From the NCBI GenBank assembly GCA_020080175.1, contig JAGHQL010000039.1:62001-126000 (forward strand): a stretch of 64,000 bases of DNA, read 5' to 3'. Both the position numbers and the translations under genes were made by a program. Below are positions 34,071 to 45,658 of this stretch, piece after piece (positions within the stretch are counted from its first letter, which is position 1; every line of letters begins with the position of its first letter). The DNA comes from Glutinoglossum americanum. Its lineage: Eukaryota > Ascomycota > Geoglossomycetes > Geoglossales > Geoglossaceae. A model generated the notes under the pieces. That model saw only the letters and a program-made list of their open reading frames with translations. It had not been told where the DNA came from and did no database searches.

Positions 34071-35108
34071 ATAACGGCCCCTACACCTAGTCGTGGAAGA
34101 CAGCTTTGCTTTGGTCATATTGGAACGAATCGTTTAAGGGTCTCGACACTAGAGGTTTTCTATTAAAAGACGCCAGACATCTGAAGAGAAACTATGAAAT
34201 ATTCGGGTATGATCTTAGGGGTATCAAGGCGTTGTCAAGAATGACAAGAAGATTACAGGCTCTTTGCATCTAGGAGTTTTAAAAAAACAAAAGCAACCAG
34301 TCACGTTTTCCAGAAAAGCCAGTCCCTTAATGTCCTCTATCGTGGCAACAACGAATAACATAGTTCACCCTAGAGTTCGCCACCGCGTCAGCGCTTAGGC
34401 GCGTCGCCGGGTGAAAACAGCCACTGTAAAGACATGCACGAATAGTAACCTAGTATAGAAACAAAAACGTCGGAACACCAGGCTACCGAAGCATCAGGAT
34501 AGATAACTCACCAGGCGAATGCATACCGACGGCCGAGAAGGGCGAGCATCCGTACTATTTCCTAGGGAATACGATGATCGAGCAGAGAGGGATGCATGCG
34601 AGCCTTGCTAAGGCCAAGCCTCGATCAAAGCGTGCACCTTGTAAGCCCGCAAACATGCCTTTGGATATGCCTTGCGGCTCTGCCTTCCAGAGTAATATAA
34701 ACGATCCTCTTTTCTCGCCACCTTCGCGGGCAAGTGGAAACATCGATAGTGTTGAGGAGAGAAGGGAGGGGGAAACAGAGGGGTGGGCGTGACGGATGCG
34801 TTGTCTTTTGCGCGACTAAGGGAAATGAAGCTTACGTCCACAAAGCTAACCAGAACGGGCTTGGTCCAGGCGTAACCTGGATTTGTTTGAAATGTTTTCA
34901 AGTCTTTTGATTTGCGGATGTGAAGGACTAGCAGAGACAGGATATCCCTTGAACCACTAGTGCTGTGTGATGGAGATGCATGGACTGGGGGGGGGTTCCT
35001 AATGGATCCTGTGATACGAATAAACAGATAACTGCGCGAAGCGAGAGTTGTCATCCAGTTGGTTTTTATGCGTCTTATGCATGCCAGTGTTGTGCATACA
35101 ACTAGGGT

Positions 35109-35152
35109 CACTGGATTCGCTGCTGGCCCGCCAGCAGCGAATCGAGCCAGTG
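35109..35152. repeat. Strong inverted repeat (hairpin)
   Basis: Arms CACTGGATTCGCTGCTGG and CCAGCAGCGAAT+CGAG+CCAGTG flank a CCCG loop. The inner 13 bp (GATTCGCTGCTGG) pair perfectly; the outer CACTGG/CCAGTG pairs after a small bulge. No gene lies next to it. Confidence 0.7.
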
Positions 35153-36103
35153 GTGTCCACCCTGTTTTTGGAGGGGAAGTGGGAGCAAGCTTATACCGGA
35201 AAAATACATAGATGCGGGAAAAAGAAAATCAGTTGCGCTCTCTCCTGGTGTGCGGCATGGCATGGTTGATGGGCACGGCGTCTGATCGATTTCGTGCTCG
35301 CTAATTCAAAGAAAGCGTATGACTCACAATACATAATACATATAAGGAGAATCTCCTCGGACCAGAGTGCATCCATGGTATCGATAAGAATGATTGGATT
35401 TGGCCTGGCAATTTACTCTACAGATACGATCTACTCTGTCTACTAGAAATTGTAATACATTTGAAGAAAGTAAGCGTAGAGTTCATCTATATATATTTGT
35501 ATGTATGTATATACTGTATAAATTCCTACGGGTTTTACCTCTGTAGAGTGCATCGCACATACGCCCGCCTAGTACCAACCAACATATCACATCCGTGTAC
35601 CTGCCTTGTTTGTATGTATGCACAACAATAACCAATATATACACCGTCAGCGCAAGTCACCCCCGACACCCGCAAAAGCATAATAAAATAATGGTAGACT
35701 TCTAAGCTCGGCTTTCGAGCTTCCGAGTCCAGGTTAAAAATCCCCAGCATCTCTCATAACCTGATCGCGGTCGCGACTAGGATTTTTTGAGGTGTTGTAC
35801 TTGCACAAGCAGATACTCGTGTTACTCTCGCGGATAACGGAACATCTTCCAATAGGATACCAAACACGAGGCGAATTCCGTCACATCTTTGGCTTCTAAA
35901 CACTACCTTTTCCCTCACCAGCGCAGCGAGGACTGATTACAGCATGGACTATGTTGATTTTCAGGGGGACAGCGGAAACTTCATGATCTGGTGCGGGCAT
36001 GCATGGAATGTTCTTTCACCGCTTCGATGACGCTGGGCGTGGAGCTCTCCAACCATCCCGACCATGAAAAAAAAGCAACAAGAAACTTCCCTGCGACCCC
36101 CTT

Positions 36104-36455
36104 TCACAAACATAGCCGAGGCCCCGCAACGTCATTCCACGGCGCGTAGAGTGGCCAGGGTCCATGAAATCTCAATTTGATCTTGGCTGGGTTGTACAGT
36201 GTGGAGGTCTCCAGAGGCAAAATATCTGCTGAGAAAATCAAAAGTCGGTCAGTGAGCCGCATGTGTATTATGTACATACACCATAGGTTCCCCCCGAAGT
36301 CCAATCGGATCCATATCACCTGCGGCTTGTACGCCTCGTAATCGGACGCATACATAAATTCATCACATTGATACTCAAGGCTCTAGTTTTGCCACAAGTG
36401 TGAGATTCACCCTGCCAGTTATGCCAGATGATCCCAGGATTTCGTCTCTGCGGGG
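36104..36455 (-). other. Candidate exons of an unidentified small gene
   Basis: On the minus strand a 51-bp segment (donor GTATGT, branch CACTGACC, acceptor TTCTCAG) has all features of a fungal intron. It joins VIWIRLDFGGNLW to SDILPLETSTLYNPAKIKLRF in one frame and ends at 36104. Further upstream, ILGSSGITGRVNLTLVAKLEP reads as another exon behind a CCCCGCAG acceptor, but I could not close the frame between them. The beta-strand-like pattern hints at a sandwich fold (arrestin-like proteins came to mind), without firm support. Confidence 0.35.
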
Positions 36456-38632
36456 AAACGGGAGAAGGCCTAGCTTGCTCACCCAGTAGAGTAGATTACG
36501 CCCGCGGCGGCTGCACGCAGCACTTGCTTACACCCTGTAAGCAGTTAGAATAACAGAGTAATACGAAGGCGTTTCTAGAAGACGAGATCCTCTACTAAGA
36601 AATGAGATATGATGTTACAATCTCTCGTTGAACAGAGTCAAAAAAAAAAAAAGAAACGAAGAAGCAAAACGGTTCACGCATGCAGACGCAACCTAACTTC
36701 TCTTCCAGCTTCCTCATCCAGCTAGTTCCCCTTTAATTTCCAAATCGCAATCCTGATCTTGTTCCGTCATATTTCCGCTCCCTCCACACCCTCCGAGGCA
36801 TTGCTTTCTTTTCTTTCCCCGGCTGAGAGGTTATGGTGCAAGGGGTCGAAAAAAGGAAAGTTCCATGGTGGAGGTTTTGCTACCTCTATGCATATGGCAA
36901 CGACTTTACCGGAAAAACACCTCATCAAGGCGGCTATTGACGGGGACTTCAGCCGGAGAGGTCGTCCTATATGCTGAGATATCTTAAATACCCAAGCAAC
37001 CTCCGCACAGCACCACCATCGAAGCTTCCATCGTCATGTATGGACGCGCCAGCTGAGGCCGGCTCCTATTACGACGTAAATCAAACACGGGTACATCCGT
37101 CCCTTCGAAAATACACAACACACCGCGTCTAATGTTGCTTTTTGGTGTGGCGAGGGATTTAAATCCCCAAACTATGGTCCTAGCTTCCATTGGGCCCCCG
37201 GCTCCTTTAGCCCTGCATGGAACAAGTAGAACGATGAGAGAAGGGGAGGGAAGCCAGGATCGTAGCAGGCAATGTCCACCCTCCAACCGCCCGGCACCCC
37301 CCCGAACCACCAAGGCGTGAAATACGCGTGGTACTCCCGTCTACGGCCGACCCTTGCTTATCTCGTTGCCGCTGTCACGACCCGATCAAAATCTTGAGAA
37401 AAAGCAAAAGGCGGACAATCGAAACCCGCGCTCCTCAGCTGAGTGGCGAACGAGACGCATCCAAGCTTCTAGAATGTTCGGAGGCTAGAACGTTCTTTGG
37501 TTGTTCGAATTTCCACGAGCCCAAATCTCAGTGGCGACGCTATAGATCCACCCAGCCCTGCTTGCTGGTCGCAGAGTGCCCCAAGCACGACTCTACACGT
37601 CAAATCCACTCTTCTACTCTTTCCCACACCGGAAACAGGCACTCGGTTCGGGAATCGAGTGCATCTCGACGTGTACTTCTCCACCATTTCATCGCGGTGA
37701 AGGCAGAGAAGGCGGAGAAGAAGAGTCTCATTTGCCCTAATTTAAAATTTCAGATGGGGGCAGAAAAACTTGCACTATGTCTGGCTACACCGCAAGAAAG
37801 CGACGCGCGTTGCGCAATCGGGATTCACAACATCTATCAGATTTGGTCGCGCGTGACCCAGTTATGAGTGGAAAGGCCACTTTTCCTATGCACGATACTT
37901 TGGCTGGGAGGCTTCTAGCATGGTTCAACCAACGATACTTTCTCAGCCTTGCAGGTGGAGATTAGCGGAGATCAGTTTCACGGTGATGACCGCCCAGCAT
38001 CTTGCCAAACCAAGAAAGGACGGATCGCAGCGGAATGAAGCGGGAAATAAATAAATATGGGATTTCAGGTTGAGAACAAACGTATCGGGCCGTTCTGGGA
38101 ACCCTGTTTGGTGCTGTCGAGCTGCGCGGCAGTACCTTTACCGTCAGCAAAATGCTGCATGGGTCGTCAGGGCGACGGGCTGGCTTGACTGGCTTGACAC
38201 CCAGCACCCCATTCAGGCCGTTACAGAACCAACGGCTGATCGAAAACGCTTGGTTGAATTAGGACTAGTTCATGAGTTGGGGGCCTTCCTAGCCTGGTCT
38301 TTTAAGGGGTGAATGTGTCTGAACATGTATGAATTAAATAAAAATAGAGAAAAAAACAAAGGTCGTCGGTTGCCTTTCCGATGTGAGGCTTCCAATGGCG
38401 AACATGCCGGACGTAGCACCCAGACAACACGCACGATCGGGGAAATCGAGATGGTAGTTAAATTCGGCGTCCCTTCTTCCTTCTTTCGAGCCATTATTTT
38501 CACATATGGTAGGCAAAAACCCAAGAAATCACAGCTTCCTTTTTATGTCCAGACTCAACACCCACCACCTCACCGCAGCCCGTTCTTCGTTTAAAAGAAC
38601 CTAAGGAAATCATATATACTTCGGTTCCAACC

Positions 38633-39629
38633 ATGGACGAGCCATCATCCTCCACGAGGGAATACGGACGAATATTATCGTAAGTTACATTATCATATGG
38701 TCAAACAGCACCTTCCTCTAGCGGTTCACTTTTTCCTACCCCCACTTGAACGACGAAGCGTTTTCCTATCTCACAGCCACTCTGCAAAGGCTGGTAATCA
38801 TAAGCAACTCGCTTTTTTATGTTGGAAGGACTCGCTAACTTATAATTTCTAGTCGAGCCCCCGGGCGGCGCAGACGCGTCAATCATGATGGGGTATCTAA
38901 TATCGGTGGAGTTGAACATGGACAGGATGAGGAATGTGTCCTTGAGGATGGCTCTTTTCGGACAGCATCCGACGACCTCACGCCGCAAACCGAGTCACTG
39001 TTCAATAGCGGTAGCGCACCTTCATCCACAGGCACTTCCTCTTCCTCCTTACAAACCAACTACCAAGAGACCATCCCTGACGATATTTCGCAAATCTCAC
39101 AAACAACCTACTCCGAAGGGCCCTACAGCGACCCAGAACACACGCACACCAACCCACCCCCACTTCCGCATCACAACCCTAATAACATCAACAACGCTTA
39201 TTACAATAACTACTTCGGCGACGCTAGTTCCACTTACACATACACCCCGATAACCCCTACATCCCTCGAAGCCAATAACGTCTACCACTCACACGAACCC
39301 ACCAGCGCCCGATATCGCGAGGAGGTATCTCGCGGCTTGCGCCACACGGCGCAACAGGACTTCCGCGTTCCATACGCCTCCATAATGAGCGAAGCTGTGG
39401 GCGACCGACACGACGGGATCGTTCCGATGGAGCGCTATTGGCAGGCCGGAGCGAATAATCTTCAAGGTAAGGTACCCCTCCCCCAACGTTTCCCCGCCTC
39501 AAACACCAATGGGAGGAAGAAAAAATAAAAAATCAAGTCGCGTCGCTGATTTTTTTTCTTTTTTTTTTTTTTCCGCTGCGATTAGCAAGGACGAACCCAC
39601 AGCAGCAACCCCCGGTCCGCGATCCGTGA
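38633..39629 (+). CDS. Orphan protein, 234 residues, Asn/Ser/Thr/Tyr-rich
   Basis: Three exons: 38633-38679, 38853-39466 and 39586-39629. Introns of 173 and 119 bp have donors GTAAGT and GTAAGG, a strong branch/acceptor (GCTAACTTATAATTTCTAG) in the first and a poly-T tract before TTAG in the second. Phases match and give 234 residues. The protein is low-complexity and disordered, with acidic and then Asn/Tyr/Thr-rich parts (NNINNAYYNNYFGD), followed by a conserved-looking segment (RHTAQQDFRVPYASIMSEA) and ERYWQAGANNLQ near the end. No signal peptide or domain is recognised. Confidence 0.6.
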
Positions 39630-41455
39630 TGGCGGGGCGTGCCTCCCCCTTGATCTTCCTTGGGTTCTTCTCTACATGAACTCTTTTTCGCGAGCGCAAA
39701 TTCAAGCGTGGCAGGCCCTCGTCTTGTTCTTAACCCTCGCGTCGGGGGCTCGAAGGAAGCTGGCCTTCCCTAGGCCTTCCCGGGGCCTTCCCTAGGCTTT
39801 TTTTCCTAAACGGTGAGAATTTCAAGGGAGCCTAGCCCTTTTATTGTTCATTTTTATTTTCCTTTCTCTTGGGCGGTGGAAAATTCGCGGGCTGTGGGCT
39901 CTTTATATTTATGTAGTATCCATCTTTTACTTTCGAGAGTGTCGGAGACGAGCTGCGGAAATCGTGGCGACCGACGCTTACTGAAATATTCTTCTCGCGG
40001 CATCTGTACGAACTATTCCTCATTTTTGTTTTTATTTATTTTTATTTTTATTTTTTTTTTCTCCTCTCCTAGCGTATTATAGCGTCTTCCTTTTCTACGT
40101 ACATGAGAAGGGACGGGAAACATGGGATGGAATAAATCATGGGATTTTTTTGGTTGGTGCTTATTGGCGCCCAAGGATGGCAGGACTTTTTTTTGGCGGA
40201 GGCCTCTAAGCCCCCCCTCGTCCGGTGTGGAAGCGCGACTAAAAATAATTAGAAATTCAGAGAAGGGACAGCTGCTCGAAAACCAATGAATATTTCCTCA
40301 TCGGCGGATTCAAGCCTGGATCCTTTTGTTTTAGCTTTCTCGTATCTCTTCCCGCCTTTTATTCATGGGATTTCGTCCCTTCCGCTCGGTGCGGGATGGC
40401 TAGCTAGGAGTCCAAGAGTCTTGAGCCTTGGCTGTGTCACCCACCGTCGGACTGCGAAGCTCGCAAACCCGAACCCGAGGTTGAATGGCCTTCGACCATC
40501 GACCGTGAGCACATCTAAGCTCACCAAGGGTGGCGAGCAGCGTGCGAAACTTCTGCCGGGAAACAGGTATCCGGTATGTCGTGCTACGTACCTTTTAAGA
40601 AACATCTTGTGGGGCCCAAGAAAGCTGAGGGAAAAGAAGGTCTCGGTAGAAAGTGCCATGGAATGGTGCGGGACAACCCTCTGGTTCTTGCATGGGCTGT
40701 GCTTGGCAGATCCCACAGACGCATTCGTCCGTCTTACCGCATCAACGTAGACCAAAAGAGCCCACGAGCCTTCACGGCAACACGTCATGATCATCACGAG
40801 AAAATCTGCGCCTACCCTTCTCAGCCAGCTCCATCGACGAACGATTGGGATCGCGTCCATGGTAAGTTTTGGCGCGATTCCGAGTTGGTTTTTTGGAGGA
40901 TCTGGGCGCGGGCTTGTGGGGGTGTGTGGGCTGCGCCCCCTCCCGTGTTCTTCCTATTTGCCTCTAGACGATACAGAGTAGATTGGAGAGCAGGGCTGAG
41001 CGAATTCCGCAGGCTGGATCCCAAGTTTGGATGGCATCCTGCCCCACCCTGACCAATCTCTGCGCGAGTCCCATCCAAGCAACGAAGATACTATGACAAA
41101 TTGGCACTAGGCTCTCCGGAGTTGGCTTGGGGTGCCGAGCCTGTGGAGCCTATCGGCAATCTTACGACTATTTGGGCTGGGAGCTCAAGGTGAGGGCGGT
41201 CTAAATTTGACTTGGCCAGCAAACCACATGCTTGCTTTGTTCCGTGCTGCCGGACAATAGGGCGTGGCTGAGGCTTCGAAACCACGCAGCTCCGCACAAA
41301 GGAAACCTTCGTCGCTCCTCCATCTCCATCCTTCCTACATCATCCCATCGTCCTCATCGCGGGGGAAAAAAAAAGAAGAGAAAGTCTGAATTTGGGTTTC
41401 GTCGTATCGAGATCGGGATTGGAGGCCGTTTTTCGAGAAGAAAAGAAAAAGAAAT
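39630..41455. other. Intergenic, homopolymer-rich in part
   Basis: T-rich runs are dense from about 39550 to 40070. Near 39763-39798 the motif GGCCTTCCCTAGG is repeated, interrupted by CCCGGGG. The second half carries the upstream region of the cupredoxin gene. Open frames here are short and unsupported. Confidence 0.5.
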
Positions 41456-43285
41456 ATGAAGGCTTTGTCGCGGTTGTCACGGTCGTCGTGCTGGCTCTCC
41501 TTGAGCCTGCTTGTTCTTCTGGTGGGAGGTGGTCAGGCGGCCGCACAGCTAGGGACGACTAGTGCGACGGTCGGTACGGCTACTGCAACGAGCAGTGCAG
41601 CTGCGTCAACGTATACTATTACTGTTGGGAAGGTGAGTTTCTTCGTCCTGTTCGATTTGAAGGGGTGTTTGCTGTTATCCTGAGGGAGAGGGTGGATGTT
41701 GCGCGAAGTGGGGATCGGCCTGCTGACGGGTATTCTGGTGTGACTTAGGGCGATCATCGGATGGTCCCAGATGTAGTGCAGGCTAATATCGGCGATGTCA
41801 TCGGTACCTTCTTCCTCTCCTCCACGCTCTAACATCTATCCTTCCGTTCGAAACTCCCGCCAACACTTATCGTTTCTATCTAACGGGTCGTTCTAATGGG
41901 TGGATAGAGTTTCAATTCTTTCCCCTCAACCATTCGGTTGTTCGCGCGGAATACATGAGTCCCTGCATTCCATACGAAAGGTCGGGTAAAGGCAAGATTG
42001 GGTTCTTCTCTGGGTTTCATCCTGTCGATGCTATCCTTGACAACGTATGGAAACGTTTCTTTATTGACAACGCTCACCTTGCCCCTCCGGTGTTTCATCA
42101 CCCGCTAACCGTTTCCCTGTCTCGAAATTAGCCACCGAAATGGCAAGTCGTTATCAACGATTCACTCCCGATCTTCTATTACTGTTCCGCGCCTGGATCA
42201 TGCATCAACTATCAGATGGTTGGGGTTATAAACCCGGTTAGTAACAGTCACCCCGGATCCGTCGTATCCTACCCCGGGGGGGGGACAATTGCCGTGCGAG
42301 CTATGTTAGACAACGTCGAGCTAACGGCCAACTCTTACAAATAGAACGCCTCCGTCTCACTCGCTGCGCAGAAGCAAGCTGCGAAGGACTCTCAATTCAT
42401 GCTCCAACCCGGCGAAGACTTCCCCGCGGAGGGCGGCACTTCGACCTCCACCAAAAGCTCAACGGCCACATCCACCTCAGCGGCAACATCCACAGCCGCA
42501 GCCTCCACAGCCGCCGCGGCGGCTGCTAGTCATCCTGTGCTGAGTAGCGGTGCCATCGCCGGGATCGCAATCGGCTCCAGCGTCGTAGTCCTCATGGCGG
42601 CAGCCCTCTTTTTCCTCCTCGGCCGACAGAGAACTCTCGACGATGTGATTAAAAAGCGGGAGAGCTACTCTACTAGCGGTCCCGATATGCGTCACGCCAG
42701 CATGGGCGGAAATTACGGCTCCGGTTTCACACCTGGAAGCATGAGCGGTAGCAATAGCGATGCCGGGCGGAAGCAGCAGCAGTACAGGGATTACTATGAC
42801 GGTAATGGCTACCACGCCGGCCCGGATGAGTATCTGGCTCCCGTACCGATCGCGCCGAGAGCGCACAGCCCTGGCATGCTCGCAGATGCGTCCGACGATG
42901 GTTCCAACGCCCAAATGAGCCCTCCAGGAAGTGTAGTTGGCGGAAGGTTCGTTATTTAATCTCCACACACACCCCTTCATTCTTATTCCCACCCATCGTC
43001 CCCCCCCCCGCCCTCCGTACCCCTATTATCACCTTCCCCAACCTAGCGCAACACCCAGGTTAACCTTGGAGTTTACCTAGAACGTCTAGACAATCCTACA
43101 CGTCTTACACCCCCGGCGACGACCGTCTGCAGGTGGGCAGAATCCCGACAAGCGCGTCCCGGCGGGGTCCGCACGAACTGTTCACGCCCCTGGACGAGGA
43201 TGTGCCGTATGAGGATCATAGCGCGCCGCCTTCACCGCGCCGGAAGCCGGTGGACGGGAGTGGTGTGGAGTATATTCGACGTTAG
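41456..43285 (+). CDS. Membrane-anchored extracellular cupredoxin-like protein
   Basis: Six exons: 41456-41632, 41749-41803, 41908-42044, 42132-42236, 42345-42946 and 43090-43285. All phases agree, giving 423 residues. A signal peptide (LSLSLLVLLVGGGQAAAQ) precedes a cupredoxin domain at about residues 50-160: HRMVPDVVQANIGDVIEF, then LNHSVVRAEYMSPCIPY, then IFYYCSAPGSCINYQMVGVINP. These supply the His, Cys and distal Met/Gln positions of fungal serine-rich cupredoxins; copper binding itself is not proven. A Ser/Thr/Ala-rich stalk leads to one membrane helix (AIAGIAIGSSVVVLMAAALF) and a cytoplasmic tail rich in Gly, Ser and Tyr. The topology suggests a cell-surface protein anchored in the plasma membrane. 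The donor of intron 5 (GTTCGT) is weak but phase-consistent. Confidence 0.88.
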
Positions 43286-43676
43286 GAGGGGATGGAGGAG
43301 GAGGAGGAGACGGCGACTGGCCTCTCTCTTATCTATCCATATATATGATTGCGGAGGCGGGGAGGCATGTGTGATCGCCTCGATATTCCCCCTCTGATCG
43401 GATATCGGACATCATCCCCCCCCCCCGGCGCTATATCTAATATTTTACATGATCCGGTGTGTTTCCTTTCCACCATCCTCGGGGATCTTCAGCGGGAAAA
43501 AAAGAGTCGGGAGTTCTCTGGTGTACAAAAAAATCCCTCTGGCTTTGTTTCTTTTTCTTTTTCTTTTTTTTTTTCCCCCAACAGTGTATATATTATGTTA
43601 TTGTTATTTTTTATTTTTTTGATGTAGCGATGGTGATCTTTTTTTTTTTTTGGTCTTTTTTTCTTGTCAAGGCATG

Positions 43677-43694
43677 TATGTATACATATATACG

Positions 43695-43720
<26 letters not shown>
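43677..43720. repeat. (TA)n microsatellite
   Basis: About 12 uninterrupted TA units preceded by imperfect TATACATATATACG, between poly-T runs. Confidence 0.9.
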
Positions 43721-43725
<5 letters not shown>

Positions 43726-44126
43726 CTACGCGGGGAAGGACAGAGAAAGGGTATCGCGGCTATGAGGGGGTGGGGACCTCCTGTCTTGTCTGTCTTGTCT
43801 GGTTTTGGAGTAACGACCTACCCGCCTGACCGGGGAAAAAAAAAATTAAAGATTAAGAGAGATATAAAAAAAAAAAAAAAAAGAAAACTTTTCGTTTTTT
43901 TTTTTTTTTTTTTTTACAGAGCCTCTTTTTGTTTGGTGCGTCGCACCTTACCTTACCCTGCATATTCCATTCCATTCTATTCTTGAAGGGGGTTGGGCGA
44001 TGTGATACGGACGGTAGTACGTACATAAACGTGTCGTTTTGACCGCCCTGCCGCGCCTTTTTTTCCTCGGGACTTTGGCTTCCACTCTCCGACGTCGCGG
44101 TTCGTCTGATGGTGCTGCGCTGCGCC

Positions 44127-44308
44127 CCCCCCCCCCCCCCCCCCCCCTTCCCCCCCGCCCGGGGGTTTTTGGGGGGGGGGGGGCGGGGCTTGTGTGGTAA
44201 AGGGGGGGCCACCTGGGGGGGGGTGGGGGGTGTTNNNNNNNNNNCCCCCCCCCCCCCCCCGGGTTGGGGGGGGGGGGGGGGGGCGCCCCCCCCCCCCCCC
44301 CCCCCCCG
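44127..44308. repeat. Poly-C/poly-G block with a 10-N assembly gap
   Basis: Long C runs (up to about 20) and G runs (up to about 19) surround ten Ns at 44235-44244. The true length and order of this block cannot be trusted. Confidence 0.9.
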
Positions 44309-44634
44309 TCTTACCATGGTTCGGTGGTTTTACGGGTGGTTGGGCGATGATCTGATGTCGTAAAGGGCGTGTCATCTGGCTGTTGTTGGGGTGGTTATTT
44401 CTCGGTTGTGGGTAGGGCTTTCTAGCTTGGGGCCTGGTATCTAGAAAATTGGATACTTTTTTTTTTCTCGCTCGTCACGACTGACCAACGGGTCCCGCCT
44501 GGATATCATACTGCGTGTCGCGGACTCAAGAAAAAAAAAAAAAGGTTAAAGACGAGCCCATTTGTTTTTGGCTTTCAGCCTTACAGCACGCAGTCTCGCC
44601 TCTTCCCGTCTTCGTCTCTGCTCGCGTGATTAAG

Positions 44635-44708
44635 GGTTGGTCGCCGGTGCAATAACCCGGCAATTGGCAGGGCATGCGCTTCAGTGGTTATGCACCGGCG
44701 AGCCAACC
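44635..44708. repeat. 23-bp inverted repeat
   Basis: Left arm 44635-44657 begins GGTTGGTCGCCGGTGCAATA and right arm 44686-44708 ends GCACCGGCGAGCCAACC. They pair almost perfectly, with two single-base offsets, around a 28-base spacer. It could be the terminal repeats of a tiny non-autonomous element or a structured RNA. I see no target-site duplication I can be sure of. Confidence 0.65.
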
Positions 44709-45658
44709 TGCCGAGTAATATTGAGAGTTAAACCCGGGTGTGCTGAAACGTACCGACAAAAAGTCCCGCCGTTTCAGTCTTCTTCACCGAGTCTGGAATA
44801 AATGTATATGCACGCCAGAAACATGACGTACCCTAAACAGGGACTTTTGAAAGACAGCGGCCGTGGAGAAATACAAAGCTTTGGATCTTTTGGGGTCTTG
44901 CGGGATTTTGTTTGTCTCTTTTCCTGTAGGGTACAGTAGTAAGATGCACAGCAGCGGCTGCTCACTCCTGGTCAACCTTCCCCGCCCGTTACCACAATAG
45001 TCATGTCCCCTTGATATGCAATTTTGGGTTCTAGAGGGTGTTGTAATCATGGTGAGTTTCTATCTTCTACGATATCCCATAGGATCTGCTCTCCCGCTTA
45101 TACATATGTATTTGTCAAGTGGTTGGGAATATTGCAAGTGGAGCTATATCTGTATGTATGTACATTGCAGTCCAAACCACTCCGGTCTCGCATGGGCCCC
45201 GATACCGCTAGCCCATTAATATCCTATAGCCCGTGTGCACATTTCTGACAACCCTGTGCAGCACCACCCTGTCGGTCCTACTTGATGTTGTTCCGGGGTA
45301 CCATCTACCTCGCCATTTCGAAGCAAGGATGACTGATATAGTCACATGTATCGTGATATGCGTTTCGTGTCTCCCGGTCCATAGCTTGGTAAAGGAGATC
45401 TATGGCTTGTATTAGGGGGCCAGTGGACTTTGGTATTTTGAATCAATATCTTGTTGCATGGATGGACCATCTCGAGGATCGGCTTGTTGGTGTCGACACA
45501 GCCTTCCGGGCCTTCCTCGAGCGGGTAGGAGAGCGGCGTCGGGTATGGTGCGGTTGAGTAGGATGAGAGGCTCAATCCAGGTCCCCTCAGTGACGGAGCC
45601 GCATGCAGGAGGAAATGATATAATTCTGCTCTCGCCACCCTAGCGACATCACTGCCTG

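Larger units (their letters stand above)
34071..38632. other. Gene-poor region
   Basis: About 4.6 kb. Apart from the hairpin at 35109-35152 and the candidate exons at 36104-36455, I see no supportable gene. A perfect palindrome GGGATTTAAATCCC lies near 37148. A poly-A run lies near 36641. Confidence 0.45.
43286..45658. other. Intergenic with repeats and assembly gap
   Basis: Convergent 3' ends of the cupredoxin and DUF7580-type genes. The first 1.1 kb is dominated by homopolymers and microsatellites, the next part holds a hairpin at 44635-44708, and 44.8-45.6 kb has no gene I can support. Confidence 0.6.

Noticed and set aside
44635-44708. Hairpin considered as a tRNA
   Set aside because: No cloverleaf, anticodon stem or TTC box; the structure is a single long stem.
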